A stretch of DNA of 64,000 bases from Dactylonectria macrodidyma (lineage: Eukaryota > Ascomycota > Sordariomycetes > Hypocreales > Nectriaceae). Shown here in pieces: positions 1-11,822 of the stretch. A program made the position numbers and the translations under genes. The stretch lies in NCBI GenBank assembly GCA_020744425.1, contig JAGMUV010000003.1:4154001-4218000 (forward strand), in the 5' to 3' direction. Below the pieces are notes generated by a model that had not been told where the DNA came from, did not search any database, and worked only from the letters and a program-made list of their open reading frames with translations. Position 1 is the stretch's first letter; each line of letters begins with the position of its first letter.

Positions 1-2682
1 GGAGGACAGCACGCATGCGATATTTCCACGGCGCTGGGCATCTCCCGTATCCTCATCCACAAGTACTCGTCGGTCCTCTCAGCACACGGCATGGCCCTCG
101 CGGATGTTGTCCAAGAAGAACGCAGCCCCTCTGCTGCCATCTACTCCCCCGAGAACTTTGCGCTGTTCGCCGCTGAGCTAGACAATCTCCAAGATGCCGC
201 CGTGGACGGCTTACTGGCGCAGCAGATGCCGAGAGAGCGCATCGTATCAGAGCGATACCTCAACATGCGCTTCCACGGCAGCGACACGGCCCTGATGATC
301 CAGGACAAGCCCGGAAATGGGGGCTTCCTGGCCGCGTTCCAAAGGGCGCACCAGAGCCAGTTCGGCTTCTTACCCACGGGTCGAGACGTCATCGTCGACG
401 ACTGCCGCGTGCGGTCCATCGGTCGGAGCATCGTGGATTCCGCGACGCCGTGGCCCGTCGAGCTGGCGTCTTCGAAGCCTGTCTGGACGACAAAAGCAAA
501 TATGGCTAAAGATGTCTACTTCAAGGGCTTGGGATGGGGCAAGACGCCTGTATACGTCCTCGGCGAGCTAAACCCACATGATAAAATCCAAGGCCCAGCT
601 TTGATCATCGACGACAAGCAAACCATCGTCATCGTGCCCGAAGCCGCAGCTACGATTCTCTCCAACACGGTCGTCATCGACGTGACGGTCGGCAGCAAGG
701 CCAACCTGTCCTCTAAACAGGTCAATCCGATCCAATTGTCCATTTTCGGGCACCGCTTCATGGGCGTCGCGGAGCAGATGGGCCGGGCTCTGCAGAAGAC
801 GAGCGTTAGTACTAATATCAAGGAGCGGCTGGACTTTTCGTGTACTGTTTTTTCGCCTGACGGAGGGCTGGTGGCGAATGCGCCTCATGTTCCCGCAATG
901 GTGAGCTTGGGAATACCCTTAACGCGATGATTGGAAACTGACCGCTTGGTAGATTGGCAGCATGGCGTTTGCTGTCAAGTGGCAGATCCAGCACTGGGGA
1001 GACAAGCTTCGGCCTGGCGATGTTATTCTTTCTAACGCCCCTGGTAAGGATATCTTGGTTGTTTGAAACTTGGTCTATGTCTAATGCAATGTCTCTAGAT
1101 TGTGGCGGCACTCACTTGCCAGACCTTACAGTCATTACACCCGTCTTCAATGCTGAGGGGACCAAGATCATATTCTGGACCGCATCACGAGGTCATCATG
1201 CAGATGTGAGAAACCGCCCTGTCATCCTCCTTTCCCTATGCTCATACTGACACATTTCAGATCGGTGGCATTCTCCCCGGTAGTATGCCCCCCAATTCGA
1301 AAGAACTCTGGGAAGAAGGCGCCGTGATCAAGGCGTTCAAAGTAATCGAAGGAGGAGAGTTTAAAGAAGAGGAGTTAACGGAGCTGCTCATGGCGCCATC
1401 CAAGTCCCCCGGCTGCCAGGGTACTCGCTGCTTGAAAGACAACATCTCCGACATCAAGGCCCAGGCTGCAGCCAACCACCGTGGAAGCCAGCTGATCCAT
1501 AGCCTCATCGAGGACTACGGACTTGAGGTGGTTCAGTTCTACAGTAAGCTCTATGACACATTTGTGAAATTGGAAACTGACAATCATGTAGTGGAGGAGA
1601 TTCAAGGCGCCGCTGAGCGAGCCGTCCGCGACATGCTCAGGACCATTTACAAGTCGACGAATGGAAAGCCCCTAGAGGCGGTTGACTACATGGATGATGG
1701 AACCCCAATTCAGCTGCGAGTCAGCATCGACGAGGCGTCAGGAGGCGCCGTGTTTGACTTTGAAGGCACTGGGCCAGAGGCTTATGGTGAGATTCCCGCT
1801 CATACACATATACGTTGTGGTCGGTCCAAGAGTCAAGATGGCTAACAATGAGCAGGCAACTGGAACGCGCCTATAGCAATCTGTCACTCGGCCATCATCT
1901 TCGCCCTCAGATGCATGGTCAGCATGGACATCCCTCTGAACCAGGGCGCCATCCGCCCCATCGACATCCGCATCCCAGAGTCCTCTCTCCTCCAACCATC
2001 CTCGGACGCAGCCGTCTGCGCCGGCAACGTGCTCACCTCGCAGCGCGTTGTCGACGTCATCTTCAAGGCCTTCCGAGCCTCCGCCGCCAGCCAGGGCTGC
2101 ATGAACAACCTAACCTTCGGCACCGACGACGCCGACAACGGCTTCGGCTACTACGAGACCATCTGCGGCGGCTCCGGCGCCGGGCCTACGTGGAACGGCA
2201 CCAGCGGCGTGCACACGAACATGACCAACACGCGCATTACCGACCCGGAGGTCCTGGAGCGTCGTTATCCCGTTATCCTCCGGAAGTTTTGCCTCCGGGA
2301 TGGTAGTGGTGGAGCCGGCGCGCATCCGGGCGGTGACGGCATCGTGCGCGAGCTCGAGTTTACTATCCCAACGAAGGTGTCTATCCTGAGCGAGCGCCGT
2401 ACTTTTGCTCCGTATGGTCTCGAGGGCGGCGAGGACGGTCAGCGGGGGCAGAACCTGTGGCTAAAGAAGAGCGGGCGGGTGATTAACTTGGGTGGCAAGA
2501 ATACGGCCATGATGGCAGCTGGCGATCGCATCGTCGTCCAGTCCCCCGGTGGCGGTGGATGGGGATCTCCAGGCCTTTCGACTCCCGCCAGTACGAAGGA
2601 CGCGTCGGATGGAAAACACAAGTTTGTTGGGGTTGCAAACGGCACAGTAGACATGATCCAGTCGATGGGCGAGTCAGCTTAA
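1..2682 (+). CDS. 5-oxoprolinase / hydantoinase (HyuA-HyuB fusion), 5' end outside the window
   Basis: ATP-dependent 5-oxoprolinase-type enzyme that opens the lactam ring of 5-oxoproline or a related hydantoin; cytosolic, glutathione and nitrogen salvage. Reading frame 1 is open from the first base and shows the end of the HyuA part ([20 protein letters not shown]), followed by the HyuB part ([20 protein letters not shown]; later GGTHLPDLT and GGGGWGSP near the C-terminus). Exons 1-900, 953-1043, 1099-1205, 1261-1543, 1592-1786 and 1856-2682 restore one continuous HyuB frame; the five introns are 48-69 bp. The start and the N-terminal HyuA region lie upstream of the window. Family assignment is firm. 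True substrate (oxoproline or hydantoin) is not readable. Membership in the neighbouring regulon cannot be judged because its promoter is missing. Confidence 0.93.
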
Positions 2683-3651
2683 GCGTGTTGAGGATGAAAC
2701 ATCTTGTTTCGCTATAGACTTTGTAGAGCAAATTTAGTTTAAACAACTATCGTTCCATTATTGACCAGATCGTGTTACCTAAGCCACATTAACACCACCG
2801 CGCCTATATCATGGCATCCCCTCAAGGAAACAGGTTGTTGACCCCGGATATCATACTCAGACTCGTGTGGAGACCGTTGAGTAAGATAGACCGGGGAACC
2901 TAACTGTATCTGTCCTTTGCCGGTCCGTCACCCTGGAGATGGCTGGGGAAGCCATATGATGCATCTCAACGGGGCCCCATGCATCTCAACGAACTGCCGA
3001 CATCTCCACTGCGAGCATCATCATCGAGGTGGACTCAAAATGAGCCCCACGGAGTCCGACTCCTCGTGAACTCGCCACTAATTGCTATCTAGTCCCATGG
3101 CTAAATCAAGGTGTTCAGGGGTGACAGGCTGCCTCATTGAATCTCCCGCCTTCACCTCCGTATCAGATACTGTCCCAAGCCCCAGCCCCAATCACTCGAT
3201 ATATGATGCATCACAAGACTCAAGTAATGAATACAACCCAAGTTGTCCTCGTGACGCCGTGTCTTACGGCTTTATTTTTCCGGTCTTTGGAAATGAGCGA
3301 GAGGAGCTCGTGCTCCGTTTGGTACATCGCAGGAGGAGGAGCTCCTCCTGCTCGCCATTTGCGGTGGCGAACATGCTCCTCCAGACTTCTTGGTGAAGCG
3401 CCCGTCATTGGTGCCCAAAGAGAATGGCACCTCCGACATCTTCACTCCTCCGCTCGAAAAAGCAATATGCTCGCCAGAAAACGCTGCGAAATCGGTGTTA
3501 AAGCAAGCATATAACTATCATCGTGATCAGTCGCTATTTCCATCACCCAACAAATAAGCAAGCACCACACTGCAATAAACCGCCAACCAACCACTTCTTT
3601 AGACTGGAAAGTCATTCACTGTATTCAAGCCGCCAAACCTCAGCATTCATC
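2683..3651. other. Intergenic region, promoter of the oxygenase gene
   Basis: No convincing gene. Short open frames here lack codon bias and homology-like motifs. The notable content is a run of GAGGAGC half-sites (3301-3312, the full palindrome at 3334-3349, and an inverted half near 3374) about 300 bp before the next start codon. Confidence 0.6.
3336..3347. promoter_or_regulatory. GAGGAGCNCCTC element, copy 1
   Basis: GAGGAGCTCCTC, embedded in the 16-bp perfect palindrome AGGAGGAGCTCCTCCT (3334-3349), 305 bp upstream of the oxygenase ATG. The same 12-mer with one free base recurs at 5700, 5892, 8099 and 16002. Inferred operator for the C2H2 factor encoded at 8413. Confidence 0.6.
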
Positions 3652-4978
3652 ATGGCCCCTAGTCTGTCTCAGCTCCCGGAATACGTCCCTCCGACGCCCA
3701 CCAAGGAGGACCGTAAGTATTACCCTCGGCTGTACGTAATGACTCCATCTCACAAGGCGACGTCTAGTGGACTACGTTGATCTGGTCAACCTCGACCTTT
3801 CCAAATTCGATGATCCTGCCGGCCGAAAAGAGCTTGCCAAGCAAATGTTCGAGGCAGCTACCGGATACGGCTTCCTCACGCTCACCAACCATGGGATTTC
3901 TGATGAGACGTACCAGCGCCAGATGAGGATTGCTAACAGTGTCATGACCATGTCGCCTGAGGACAAGGAACCGTACGAAGGTTAGTCGATTCTCCGTCAA
4001 CCCTTGAAAATCATCTAACTTGGGTTTTAGTCACACCCGAAGAAGATGCTCGCGGCCTGTACGTCGGCTTCAAGCCCGCCGGGCCTCTCGGACACAAGGG
4101 AGGCTTCCCTAAGCAGCTCGACCATTACAACATCCTCGTTCACGATCCCAAGAACCGCCCGCATCCCGAGCTGCTGCGTCCCTACCTGCCCGAAACAAAT
4201 GAGGTGATGCACTTCATTCGAACCAATATCCTTATTAAGCTGCTGAGGCTCGTTGCAATGATTCTCGAGGTCCCTGAGGAGACTGTGGTTTCTACGCATG
4301 CCCCGGGTGGTTCCAAGACCGAGTACATCCGTTACGTGCGTATCAACCGTGAGCTGTTCACTTTCAATAACTAACTTTACTCTGTAGATGATGTGCGAAC
4401 CCCGTTCGAAAGAGGAGAGTGAAAAGTATCGCGACATCTTCCTGTCCGGCCACACCGACTGGGGCACCTTTACTCTGCTCTTCTCCCAGCCCATTGCCGC
4501 TCTCCAGGTGCTCTGCCACCACACTGGCAAATACAGATGGGTCAAGCACCAACCCCATGGCATCGTCGTCAATTTTGGCGAGGCGCTGGAGCGTCTAACA
4601 GGCGGCCTATTCAAGGCCACCATCCACCGCGTCGTCCAGCCCCCCGTGGACCAGCGCCACCTGCGTCGCATCGGCGTCATCTACTTTGTCCGGCCGGCCG
4701 ACGAGAGGGAACTTGTGCCCATTGAGAACTCGCCACTGCTTAAGCGTATGGGTGCCGATACGCCCATGGACGACAGAATCTTTTGCATGGCGGACTACTT
4801 GGATGCGAGAAAGCATGGTTGGAAGCGATATGAGTTTGATCTCGACAAGCCCAGGGATGAGTCGAAGCATGCTGATTTCTTCGATGGTGAATATGTTGAC
4901 CCGGAAGGACATGAGAGCCTGGGCAAATTCGACAACGTCCCTAGGGAAAAGTACTCCATTCCTACGGTCAAGACCTGA
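3652..4978 (+). CDS. Isopenicillin-N-synthase-like 2-oxoglutarate/Fe(II) oxygenase
   Basis: Non-heme iron oxygenase of the IPNS/2OG family, 389 aa, probably cytosolic. Exons 3652-3712, 3768-3980, 4031-4335 and 4388-4978 sum to an exact frame. N-terminal DIOX_N domain at about 20-150 (YVDLVNLDLSKFDDP; GYGFLTLTNHG). The catalytic jelly-roll carries H215-T-D217 (GHTDWGTF) and the third iron ligand H273 (FKATIHRVVQPP). The position of the usual co-substrate RxS motif reads R287-I-G289 (RRIGVIYFV), so the serine is glycine. The ATG at 3652 (CATCATGGCC context) begins the only frame that splices into the conserved N-terminus. A GAGGAGCTCCTC palindrome upstream links it to the C2H2 factor and the MFS gene. 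The substrate is unknown; family members act in secondary metabolism or in oxidative catabolism. Confidence 0.9.
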
Positions 4979-5502
4979 TAATAGTGTTTGAGATTTGTTT
5001 TTGTTTTCCAGTCAGGGTACAAATGCTTTGGGGATTTAAGCTTGGACATCACATCAAATTTCAAATAAGAGTGGACATTCCTTCGAATTAAACATACTCT
5101 CATTCGAGCATAAAAAAGTCCACCATGATACCCAATTTCTCATGTAGCACCCACAGTCTCTTACTGACATTAACAATGAGAAAATAATACGTACCTCAGT
5201 GCTAGTATGAGATTCCGTGGTCTGAAAATTGCTGCGGGCTGCCCTGTACACTATAGTGCTCATATCTAGGATCATATCTGCACTCCGTCTCCAGCCTTCG
5301 GCATAATTCACCGAGCAGCTTTGTTATCTCACTCAATATCGCCACTTTTAATCCTCGCAGGGAAGAACATCAACTCGACACCTTCAATTTGAGCACTCTC
5401 CATAAACCTGACACGGTAACACCAACACATACCCTGTCACCTAGTAGCGTTGATTGGACGCCAAGTCAAGTGGATATCGGCTACCCCCCGAAGCCACGCA
5501 CC

Positions 5503-5757
5503 TTATCTGTCGCCGAGCCTTCTCCACCGCTATCTCTCGTATGAGCATAGCTGCCAGGCAGAGAGAAACGGACAGATAGGCGGGCAGTACAGAGTTGGGC
5601 CACTGAGGCGTGGTGTGATACTAAACAGGGCTATCTCCCCTTCCCTGACTCTCAGTCCTGGATAGTTCCAAGCTCTGGTCGTTGTTGTGCACTGACCAAG
5701 AGGAGCACCTCCCAGAGCTAAGAAAACCCCCCTGCGGCGGAGAAGGCGGCTTTATCA
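5503..5757. promoter_or_regulatory. Cluster of five GATA-factor (AreA/NIT2-type) sites
   Basis: HGATAR hexamers on either strand at 5503-5508 (TTATCT), 5530-5535 (CTATCT), 5574-5579 (AGATAG), 5631-5636 (CTATCT) and 5752-5757 (TTATCA). Fewer than one is expected by chance in 255 bp. They precede a Dal5-like permease, a family under nitrogen catabolite control in yeast, so nitrogen regulation is a reasonable inference. Confidence 0.45.
5700..5711. promoter_or_regulatory. GAGGAGCNCCTC element, copy 2
   Basis: GAGGAGCACCTC, 433 bp upstream of the MFS permease start codon; differs from copy 1 only at the free eighth base. Confidence 0.55.
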
Positions 5758-5891
5758 GCCGGTTTGACTCGAGCAATAGCTCACTTTGCATGTCCCCCGC
5801 ACGTAGCTTTGCCCCGGATTTGGTGTCTGCTGCAGGTGGTATTGACGGCTCGGATCACGCCTCCCCGGGATCGTCTGGGGTGGAAGCGCGA

Positions 5892-5903
5892 GAGGAGCGC
5901 CTC
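5892..5903. promoter_or_regulatory. GAGGAGCNCCTC element, copy 3
   Basis: GAGGAGCGCCTC, 241 bp upstream of the MFS permease start codon; second copy in this promoter. Confidence 0.55.
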
Positions 5904-6143
5904 TGTTTATGACGTGGTCTAGAACTCACTATCTGCATCGACGTTGACAACAACCCATGTTCCTTACTCGGTCTGGGTGGCATAGGAGCATTCGGAAGTC
6001 GCAGTTACACCGCATCGACAACAGTTATAAGAACGCAGGCCCGAGGACATGAGAAGAAGGAGAATCCAGCAGCCCTCGACATTCAACTGAATAGTACACA
6101 GCCTCGCGCACATATACACGAGTTCTATTCAAACACGGCCAAG

Positions 6144-7802
6144 ATGTTCCCCAGGGCGCGCGCGTATTTTCGGGGTAACCCTAGGTCTCCACTGGAGAAG
6201 AAGCTGGTGTTTAAGCTTGATGTCTTTATTCTGACATTTTGCTGCTTGGCATTGTTCATGTATGCATTGGCAACCCTGCAGATTTGTTCTCTGCTGACAA
6301 TACTAGGAACTATCTTGACCGATCCAACATTACGCAAGCCTATGTCTCGGGAATGAGAGAGGACCTTGACTTCAAGGGAGCCGAGCTTACTGTCATCAAC
6401 TCCATATACCAGTCCGGATACATGATGTGGGTGTTGCACACTATGATTTGATATCACTGTCCAGCCGTTAACACTCCCGCAGCGGAATCGTCCCCAACAA
6501 CTTGCTGCTCTCCCGCGTCCGGCCCAGAATCTTCTTCCCCTTGATGATCATCATCTGGGCCATATTCACTATGTGCACAGCCGCCGCGCGACGGCCCGAG
6601 GACATCATGGTGATCCGGTTCTTCCAGGGATACGCTGAGTCGTGCGTGTTTGCCGGTACGCATTTCCTGCTCGGCTCGTGGTACACCGAAGAGGAGCTGG
6701 GCAAGCGCAGTGCCCTGTTCACCGGTTCTGGCTTGGCCGGTGGCATGTTTGGTGGCTTCTTGCAGTCGGGAATTCATAAATCGATGAATGGCCTGCATGG
6801 TCTTCCTGGTTGGCGGTGGCTGTTCATTGTGAGTAAATGATTCGGATCCTCGTCATGACAACAACTCACCTCGTGCAGATCGACGGTATCATCACAATGC
6901 CTGTTGCCGTCTATGGGTATTTCCTGTTCCCCGATACTCCGGCAACGACTACCGCGCCGTATTTGTCCGCCGAGGAGAAGCAGTTGGCCATTGCTCGCGT
7001 CCCAATCTCGGAGGATCCTCCCGTGATGGACAGGGCATTTGCTAAGACCATCTTTAGCTCATGGTACTTTTATGCATTCGCCTTTCTCTGGATCCTCGGC
7101 AACTGCTCTGAGGCATTCAGCTCTCAGACGCTGCTTAACCTGTACATGCAAGCCCACCCAACCATCACGTACTCGGTGTACCAGATGAACAACTACCCGA
7201 CGGGAGTCCAGGCTGTCGGCATCGTCTCAACACTGCTCTGGGCATGCTACACGGATATCTACGGAAAGCGGTGGATCACTGGTTACTACAACGCCGTCGT
7301 TGGCATCGCCACGTCCGTCATTCTCCTCGTTCCCAGCACCACCACGGCCGGCCACTTTGGAGCGTACTACTGGGCCGGTTCCATCTACTGCTGCCAGGCA
7401 ACCTTTTTCGCTTGGGCAAACGACACATTGCGAAGCAAGCCCCCCGCGATGAGAGCCGTTGTCATTGGAACCATGAACTTTTCTGGAAACCTGTTCCAGG
7501 CTTGGTGGCCGCTGATCTTTTACCGCGCTGATGCGGCGCCAAAGTTTACTGTGAGTGATCATCCAGCACCCTACCCTTCTCTTTTCATCGCGATTCAGTT
7601 CCCAGCTAACCCTGTTTGCTAGCGCGGCATGTGGTGCATGATTGTCATTTGCAGTTTGCTCGCCATCTGGGTTACTGTTATGGTTTGGTATGAGAGGCGG
7701 GATAAGAAGCAGGAGGCTGTGCTCGAAGGGCTCGCCATCGCCGAGGCCGCCGACGCAAAGGTTGCCGATGTCGAGGTCACAGATGTTGACAAGAAGGTCT
7801 AG
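6144..7802 (+). CDS. MFS permease, anion:cation symporter (Dal5/allantoate-type)
   Basis: Plasma-membrane importer of organic anions of the ACS family, 477 aa, close in type to allantoate, nicotinate or pantothenate permeases. Exons 6144-6259, 6307-6426, 6483-6828, 6879-7550 and 7623-7802 give an exact frame. Exon 1 carries TM1 (LDVFILTFCCLALFM); the exon 1/2 junction restores the ACS signature FMNYLDRSNITQAYVSGM; exon 3 has GTHFLLGSWYTEEELGKRSA; exon 4 contains GNCSEAF and the second six-helix bundle; the tail is acidic and cytosolic. Its promoter has two GAGGAGCNCCTC elements and five GATA-type sites, so it likely responds to the adjacent C2H2 factor and to nitrogen status. It is the probable uptake step for the substrate of the neighbouring oxygenase, reductase and GST. 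The exact substrate is unknown. Confidence 0.92.
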
Positions 7803-8064
7803 TCTAGTGCTGGAAGTTACCATTGGCTTTAGGTGTTTTGCGCTGATAGCTCTCACCTCACGTCCAAAGGTCATGAGATGTGGGCACTGAGCTCAGGACC
7901 GTGCTATTATATCGCCATCATTTCCGTATCTTCATTAGACTGTTTGCTCAATGAATTCCAACCCCTCCGCGATAATCCACTTCTCCCGGTCGTAAATATC
8001 ACGGCTACTAATTATACAGGCCGATCCATGTTGCCTCCATCTCTTTAGCCACGTCACATCGGCC

Positions 8065-8163
8065 TTATCTCCGCTTTCCCCTCGTTATCTGCCGCCAGGA
8101 GGAGCCCCTCAGTCCACCAACATAGCGCTATCGCTATTGGCTATTGGCTTCGTTCGCTGATAA
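8065..8163. promoter_or_regulatory. Three GATA-factor sites before the C2H2 factor
   Basis: TTATCT at 8065-8070 and 8085-8090 and TGATAA at 8158-8163, all matching HGATAR on one strand, within 100 bp. Two inverted CCAAT boxes lie between the second and third. Suggests nitrogen control of the regulator itself. Confidence 0.4.
8099..8110. promoter_or_regulatory. GAGGAGCNCCTC element, copy 4
   Basis: GAGGAGCCCCTC, 303 bp upstream of the ATG of the C2H2 factor gene, compatible with autoregulation. Confidence 0.55.
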
Positions 8164-8412
8164 AGATGACACACGACCCCCGGTCCATCGAGACCAAGCC
8201 AATAGAAGCAGCAGCATTGCAACGCCCAATGCCCTGGCAGGGTCATCGGATCGGATATCGGACATTGTACAAGGGTATCCGTCCCGAGCGTGCTTCCTAC
8301 GCAGCTTCCCCTCACGTCTTGAATCGAATCTTGATCTATTGTGTTGGTCTGTTCCGATCCTTGACGTTACCAGCACAGAATCGATACACCAGCTCACCAG
8401 CATATCAAGATC

Positions 8413-10966
8413 ATGACGCCCAGCATGGAAGTTTCCTCGACGCCTGCCGCCACACCCAATGCCACTCTACGGCCTTTTGCATGCCCGGCTTGTTCCAGCC
8501 GATTCACTCGACTAGTATGACGTCGCGTGCTACCTTGCAATGTGAAGTTACTGACGCCGAGAAAGGAAAACTTGAACAGACATACTCGATCGGGTACATA
8601 CCATTGCGCGCTCGTAATATGCTGATGACAGTCTTTTGACTGACCGTCTCTCTGTTAGTCCATCGAGAATCCAACCAGAGGCCGTTTCCATGTCCCCACT
8701 GCGATGTTTCATTCTCTAGGAGGTAAGTGCGCGGTATGATAGGCTTAAATAGCCTTCTCTAGGATACTTCGACGTACTAAGACGTTGCCTAGTGACTTGA
8801 GAAAGAGACATATCAAAAAGTCACATCAAAGATCCATCTCACCAAAATCACCACTACCGCTGGTGGAACCAATTCCTCAGTTAACTTCAGCCGTCGAAGA
8901 GGTGAGAACTTTAAAACATCCCCCCCTGCTCGTCCTAATTTGACATCCATCCAGATACCAGATCAGATCCAAGATGCAATCTCTCCTCATGACATCTCAT
9001 GGCTGTTCAAGCTACCACAATACATTGCAGCGTATTTCGAAAAATTTCACCCGACATTTCCTATCTTACACAAGCCCAGCATTGATACAGCCACCACTAG
9101 GGAGCCGCTTCTTCAAGCAATTGCTTGCATCGGATCCGTCTACCACGCGCCAGGCCACCAATTTAGCATGCTGTTGTTCAAGGCCGGTCTCAAGACTCTC
9201 GATCAATATGTGGGCTGTACTCTCTATTTCTCTCGTCGGCAATGACTCACAAATTTCTAGACTCGAGAAGATCGCTCTCGGTTCCGTGAGATCTGGGTTA
9301 TCCAGACATATATCCTCTTCGAGTATTATGCGATCTATAGTTGCCAAGACAAATTATTTCCTAGAGCCTTGAAAATACACCGGAACCTCGTCGATGCGGC
9401 GCGCGAGTATCAAATGCTTCAAGATGGTGCTGCACTGAATAGCGGCAGCCCTGATGCTACCATGAACATGAATGGTGACCTGGATACCGAAGAAACCAAA
9501 TGGAAAACATTCATCGACAGCGAGTCACAAAAGCGGTCAGTATAAAACACATTCTCATTTCGTCTAGGCGATATCTAATGCCACCTTAGAACTATGTACT
9601 CGATCTATTATCTCGATTCTCAACTGGCCATCACTTGCAACATAAGACCCCTTCTCTCTGCACTAGAGCTCAAATACGAACTACCTTGCCCAGATAATCT
9701 CTGGGCTTCAGCCAATGCCACCTCGTGGAGTCTACTTCTTCAAGCTCAGGATCCATCCTTCAACATGAACGAAGAGGACGATTATGAAGGAAACACTGAC
9801 CCACGGCCGGCTCACGGAGATCTTTACGAGTGCCTGTTGCATCTGATCCACCCAAATCGATCGGTCGGACAACCGCTGGGGCTTCTCTGGTACTCGCCAT
9901 TTGCATCCCTGATTTTGATTATGCAGATGCAAATGATGATCCGAGATATGACCATGGCGAGCATTTTCTTTGCTTCTAACATCAATCTCGGATCAACCAG
10001 ACATAATCTGTAGCCCGCCCTTCGCCAATGATTCGGCTCCCACTGACATCATACAGGTCAATCCTGTCGGAAGACAATCGAACTCAGATTTTCCAAGCAC
10101 TTCACAATTTAGCAGGTACTTTGATGCACTAACGCGTGACCATGGCGGTGACTAACAGAATCCCAAGATCTGATCCCAAAACTGGAGACTCTCGATCTTC
10201 TGGATGACACTACCATATTTGGCAGGGAGGAAAATGCACCTTCTGATCGGGGCAACAAGGCACTTTGGCATTCCGTTTGGATCGCATGGCATTACACAGC
10301 CATTACTTTGACACACCAAGACGCTCTTCTTACTACCGGAATAGTGGAACTTGGCTTGCCGGCAGCGATATCGAGTGAGTTACTGAATGAGCGATGCATT
10401 CGAAGAGTATTCTAATACCTGCGTAGCATGTTGGGAGCTTGGAAAGCCTCGCGCGAAAGATCACCGGGACGTTTACAACGACAGAGATTTTATACGCATT
10501 GTATGTCCGTACAGAGTTCGCCGATGGAATCCTCTGACTAACTTGTCGCTAGGTTGACCACTTAGAACAATTGATTGCACTCATGAATACGCCTACGACC
10601 AATTCCACAATAGGGGATGGTATATCATTTCGATGCCACGAAGACCCCTTTATGACCATGTTGGGCTTCAAGGCGTGCATCATGGGATGGCGTGTCGTCC
10701 GTTTAATGGCGCTTGGTGTTGATCATCAGATCCTGACCGGGGAGCTGCCAATCAAGGAAAGCATCTCCACGTCCCTGGCACGAGTCGTCTTAGCTAGGCT
10801 CATGGATGCAATCAACTGTGGGGAGCAGAGCTTCCTTGTTGGAACTAGCTCCGATTCTTGCTATCTACACTGGGCGGCAAAGGCGTTTTCATTGAGGGAT
10901 ACTTGGCCAACTGGATCGTGGATGGTAGCTGGGTTTCAAGAAACTCAACGCGAGGTGGTATTATAG
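8413..10966 (+). CDS. C2H2 zinc-finger transcription factor with fungal-specific regulatory domain
   Basis: Nuclear regulator, 671 aa, and the likely local controller of the 3-17 kb genes. Eleven exons close in frame: 8413-8514, 8566-8593, 8659-8722, 8793-8901, 8955-9209, 9261-9535, 9590-10009, 10057-10115, 10159-10374, 10427-10500 and 10553-10966. The first four exons rebuild two tandem C2H2 fingers: FACPACSSRFTRLENLNRH with RSVH, then FPCPHCDVSFSRSDLRKRH with IKKSH. The middle homology (fungal_trans) region starts near residue 118 (YIAAYFEKFHPTFPILHKPS). The 28-nt exon 2 is needed to supply ENLNRH and is a likely miss for gene finders. Its own promoter holds the same 12-mer seen before the oxygenase, permease and reductase genes. 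Family call is firm; its targets are inferred. Confidence 0.9.
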
Positions 10967-11027
10967 TATTGTGGCAGCCTCATTTTCAGCTACAATAATT
11001 AACAAACTGTAAAGATGAACCATCCAT

Positions 11028-11822
11028 CTACAGTCCGTCATAATCAGGGTACGTCCCACCAGCCTCGTCGCGGATCACGTTTTCCCCAAGAATCTTGGTG
11101 AAAATCGGATCGGACCTTAACCTCATGTAATACTCGTGCACGATGGGATGCTTCGCCGCCCATGCCTTTGTGAAAACCTGAGTTGCGAAGTTAGACGGCG
11201 CATCTGTCTGACGGAGAATGGGGAACTGACAAATTGGTAGCCTCTCGCAAGGCCAGACACGACAAACAGGTCTGCAATGGTGAGGGTATTGCCAACCAGG
11301 AACAGCTTTCCTGATATCTCTTTTTCGACAGCTCGAACTGTTAGTTCACAGTTCTCCTCCAGCTGAAGTAAGATTTCGGGGCTGGAAGGAGCACGGCCGA
11401 TGATCGGATTAATCCAAGCCATGATGGGAGGCAAGAGCTCGTAATCCGTAAATGATGCCCATCGCAAACAAGTCGTCTCTTCGCGAAGGCCTGATCCAAG
11501 AAGAGTGGTGTTTGGGTCCTGCTTAGCCACTAGACGCATCATCGTATTAGTGGCTAAAAACATGATGGTTCGATTGCCGCTCACAAAACCATGAGACAGC
11601 AATGTTCTCATAGACACAAAACCCATCTGCTGTTTCAAGCGCGGGCACTTTTCCTGGGTGAAACTTGGAAAGGTATTCTTCGCCAACACCGCCGCGATCC
11701 GTGTAGATCTTGATAGGGAGAGCGGTGACAATTTCGACGTCGAGCTTCATCAGCTCGGCAATGTACAAGACCATCGTCGACCGCGGGGCCTTGGGGTAGG
11801 TGTAAATCTTGCCGAAAGACAT
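11028..11822 (-). CDS. Glutathione S-transferase (EF1B-gamma-like)
   Basis: Cytosolic GST, 228 aa, conjugating glutathione to electrophiles. Coding segments on the minus strand: 11822-11585, 11529-11231 and 11177-11028, with introns of 55 and 53 bp. N-terminal thioredoxin fold (GKIYTYPKAPRSTMVLYIAE; KVPALETADGFCVYENIAVS, the cis-proline and Glu/Asn glutathione-binding patch) at about 1-80. The C-terminal helical domain includes QDPNTTLLG and the N-cap region FLVGNTLTIADLFV. The first intron was placed to give SWFLAKQDPNTT; a downstream alternative breaks the frame. It may detoxify an electrophilic intermediate of the neighbouring pathway. Its promoter has two imperfect copies of the cluster element (11950 and 12042). 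Confidence 0.9.

Larger units (their letters stand above)
4979..6143. other. Intergenic region, promoter of the MFS permease gene
   Basis: No supported gene in 1.16 kb. It holds five GATA-factor hexamers between 5503 and 5757 and two copies of the GAGGAGCNCCTC element (5700 and 5892), listed separately. The rest shows nothing I recognise. Confidence 0.6.
7803..8412. other. Intergenic region, promoter of the C2H2 factor gene
   Basis: No supported gene. It contains two direct ATTGG (inverted CCAAT) boxes at 8136-8140 and 8143-8147, three GATA-type hexamers, and a GAGGAGCCCCTC element. Confidence 0.6.
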
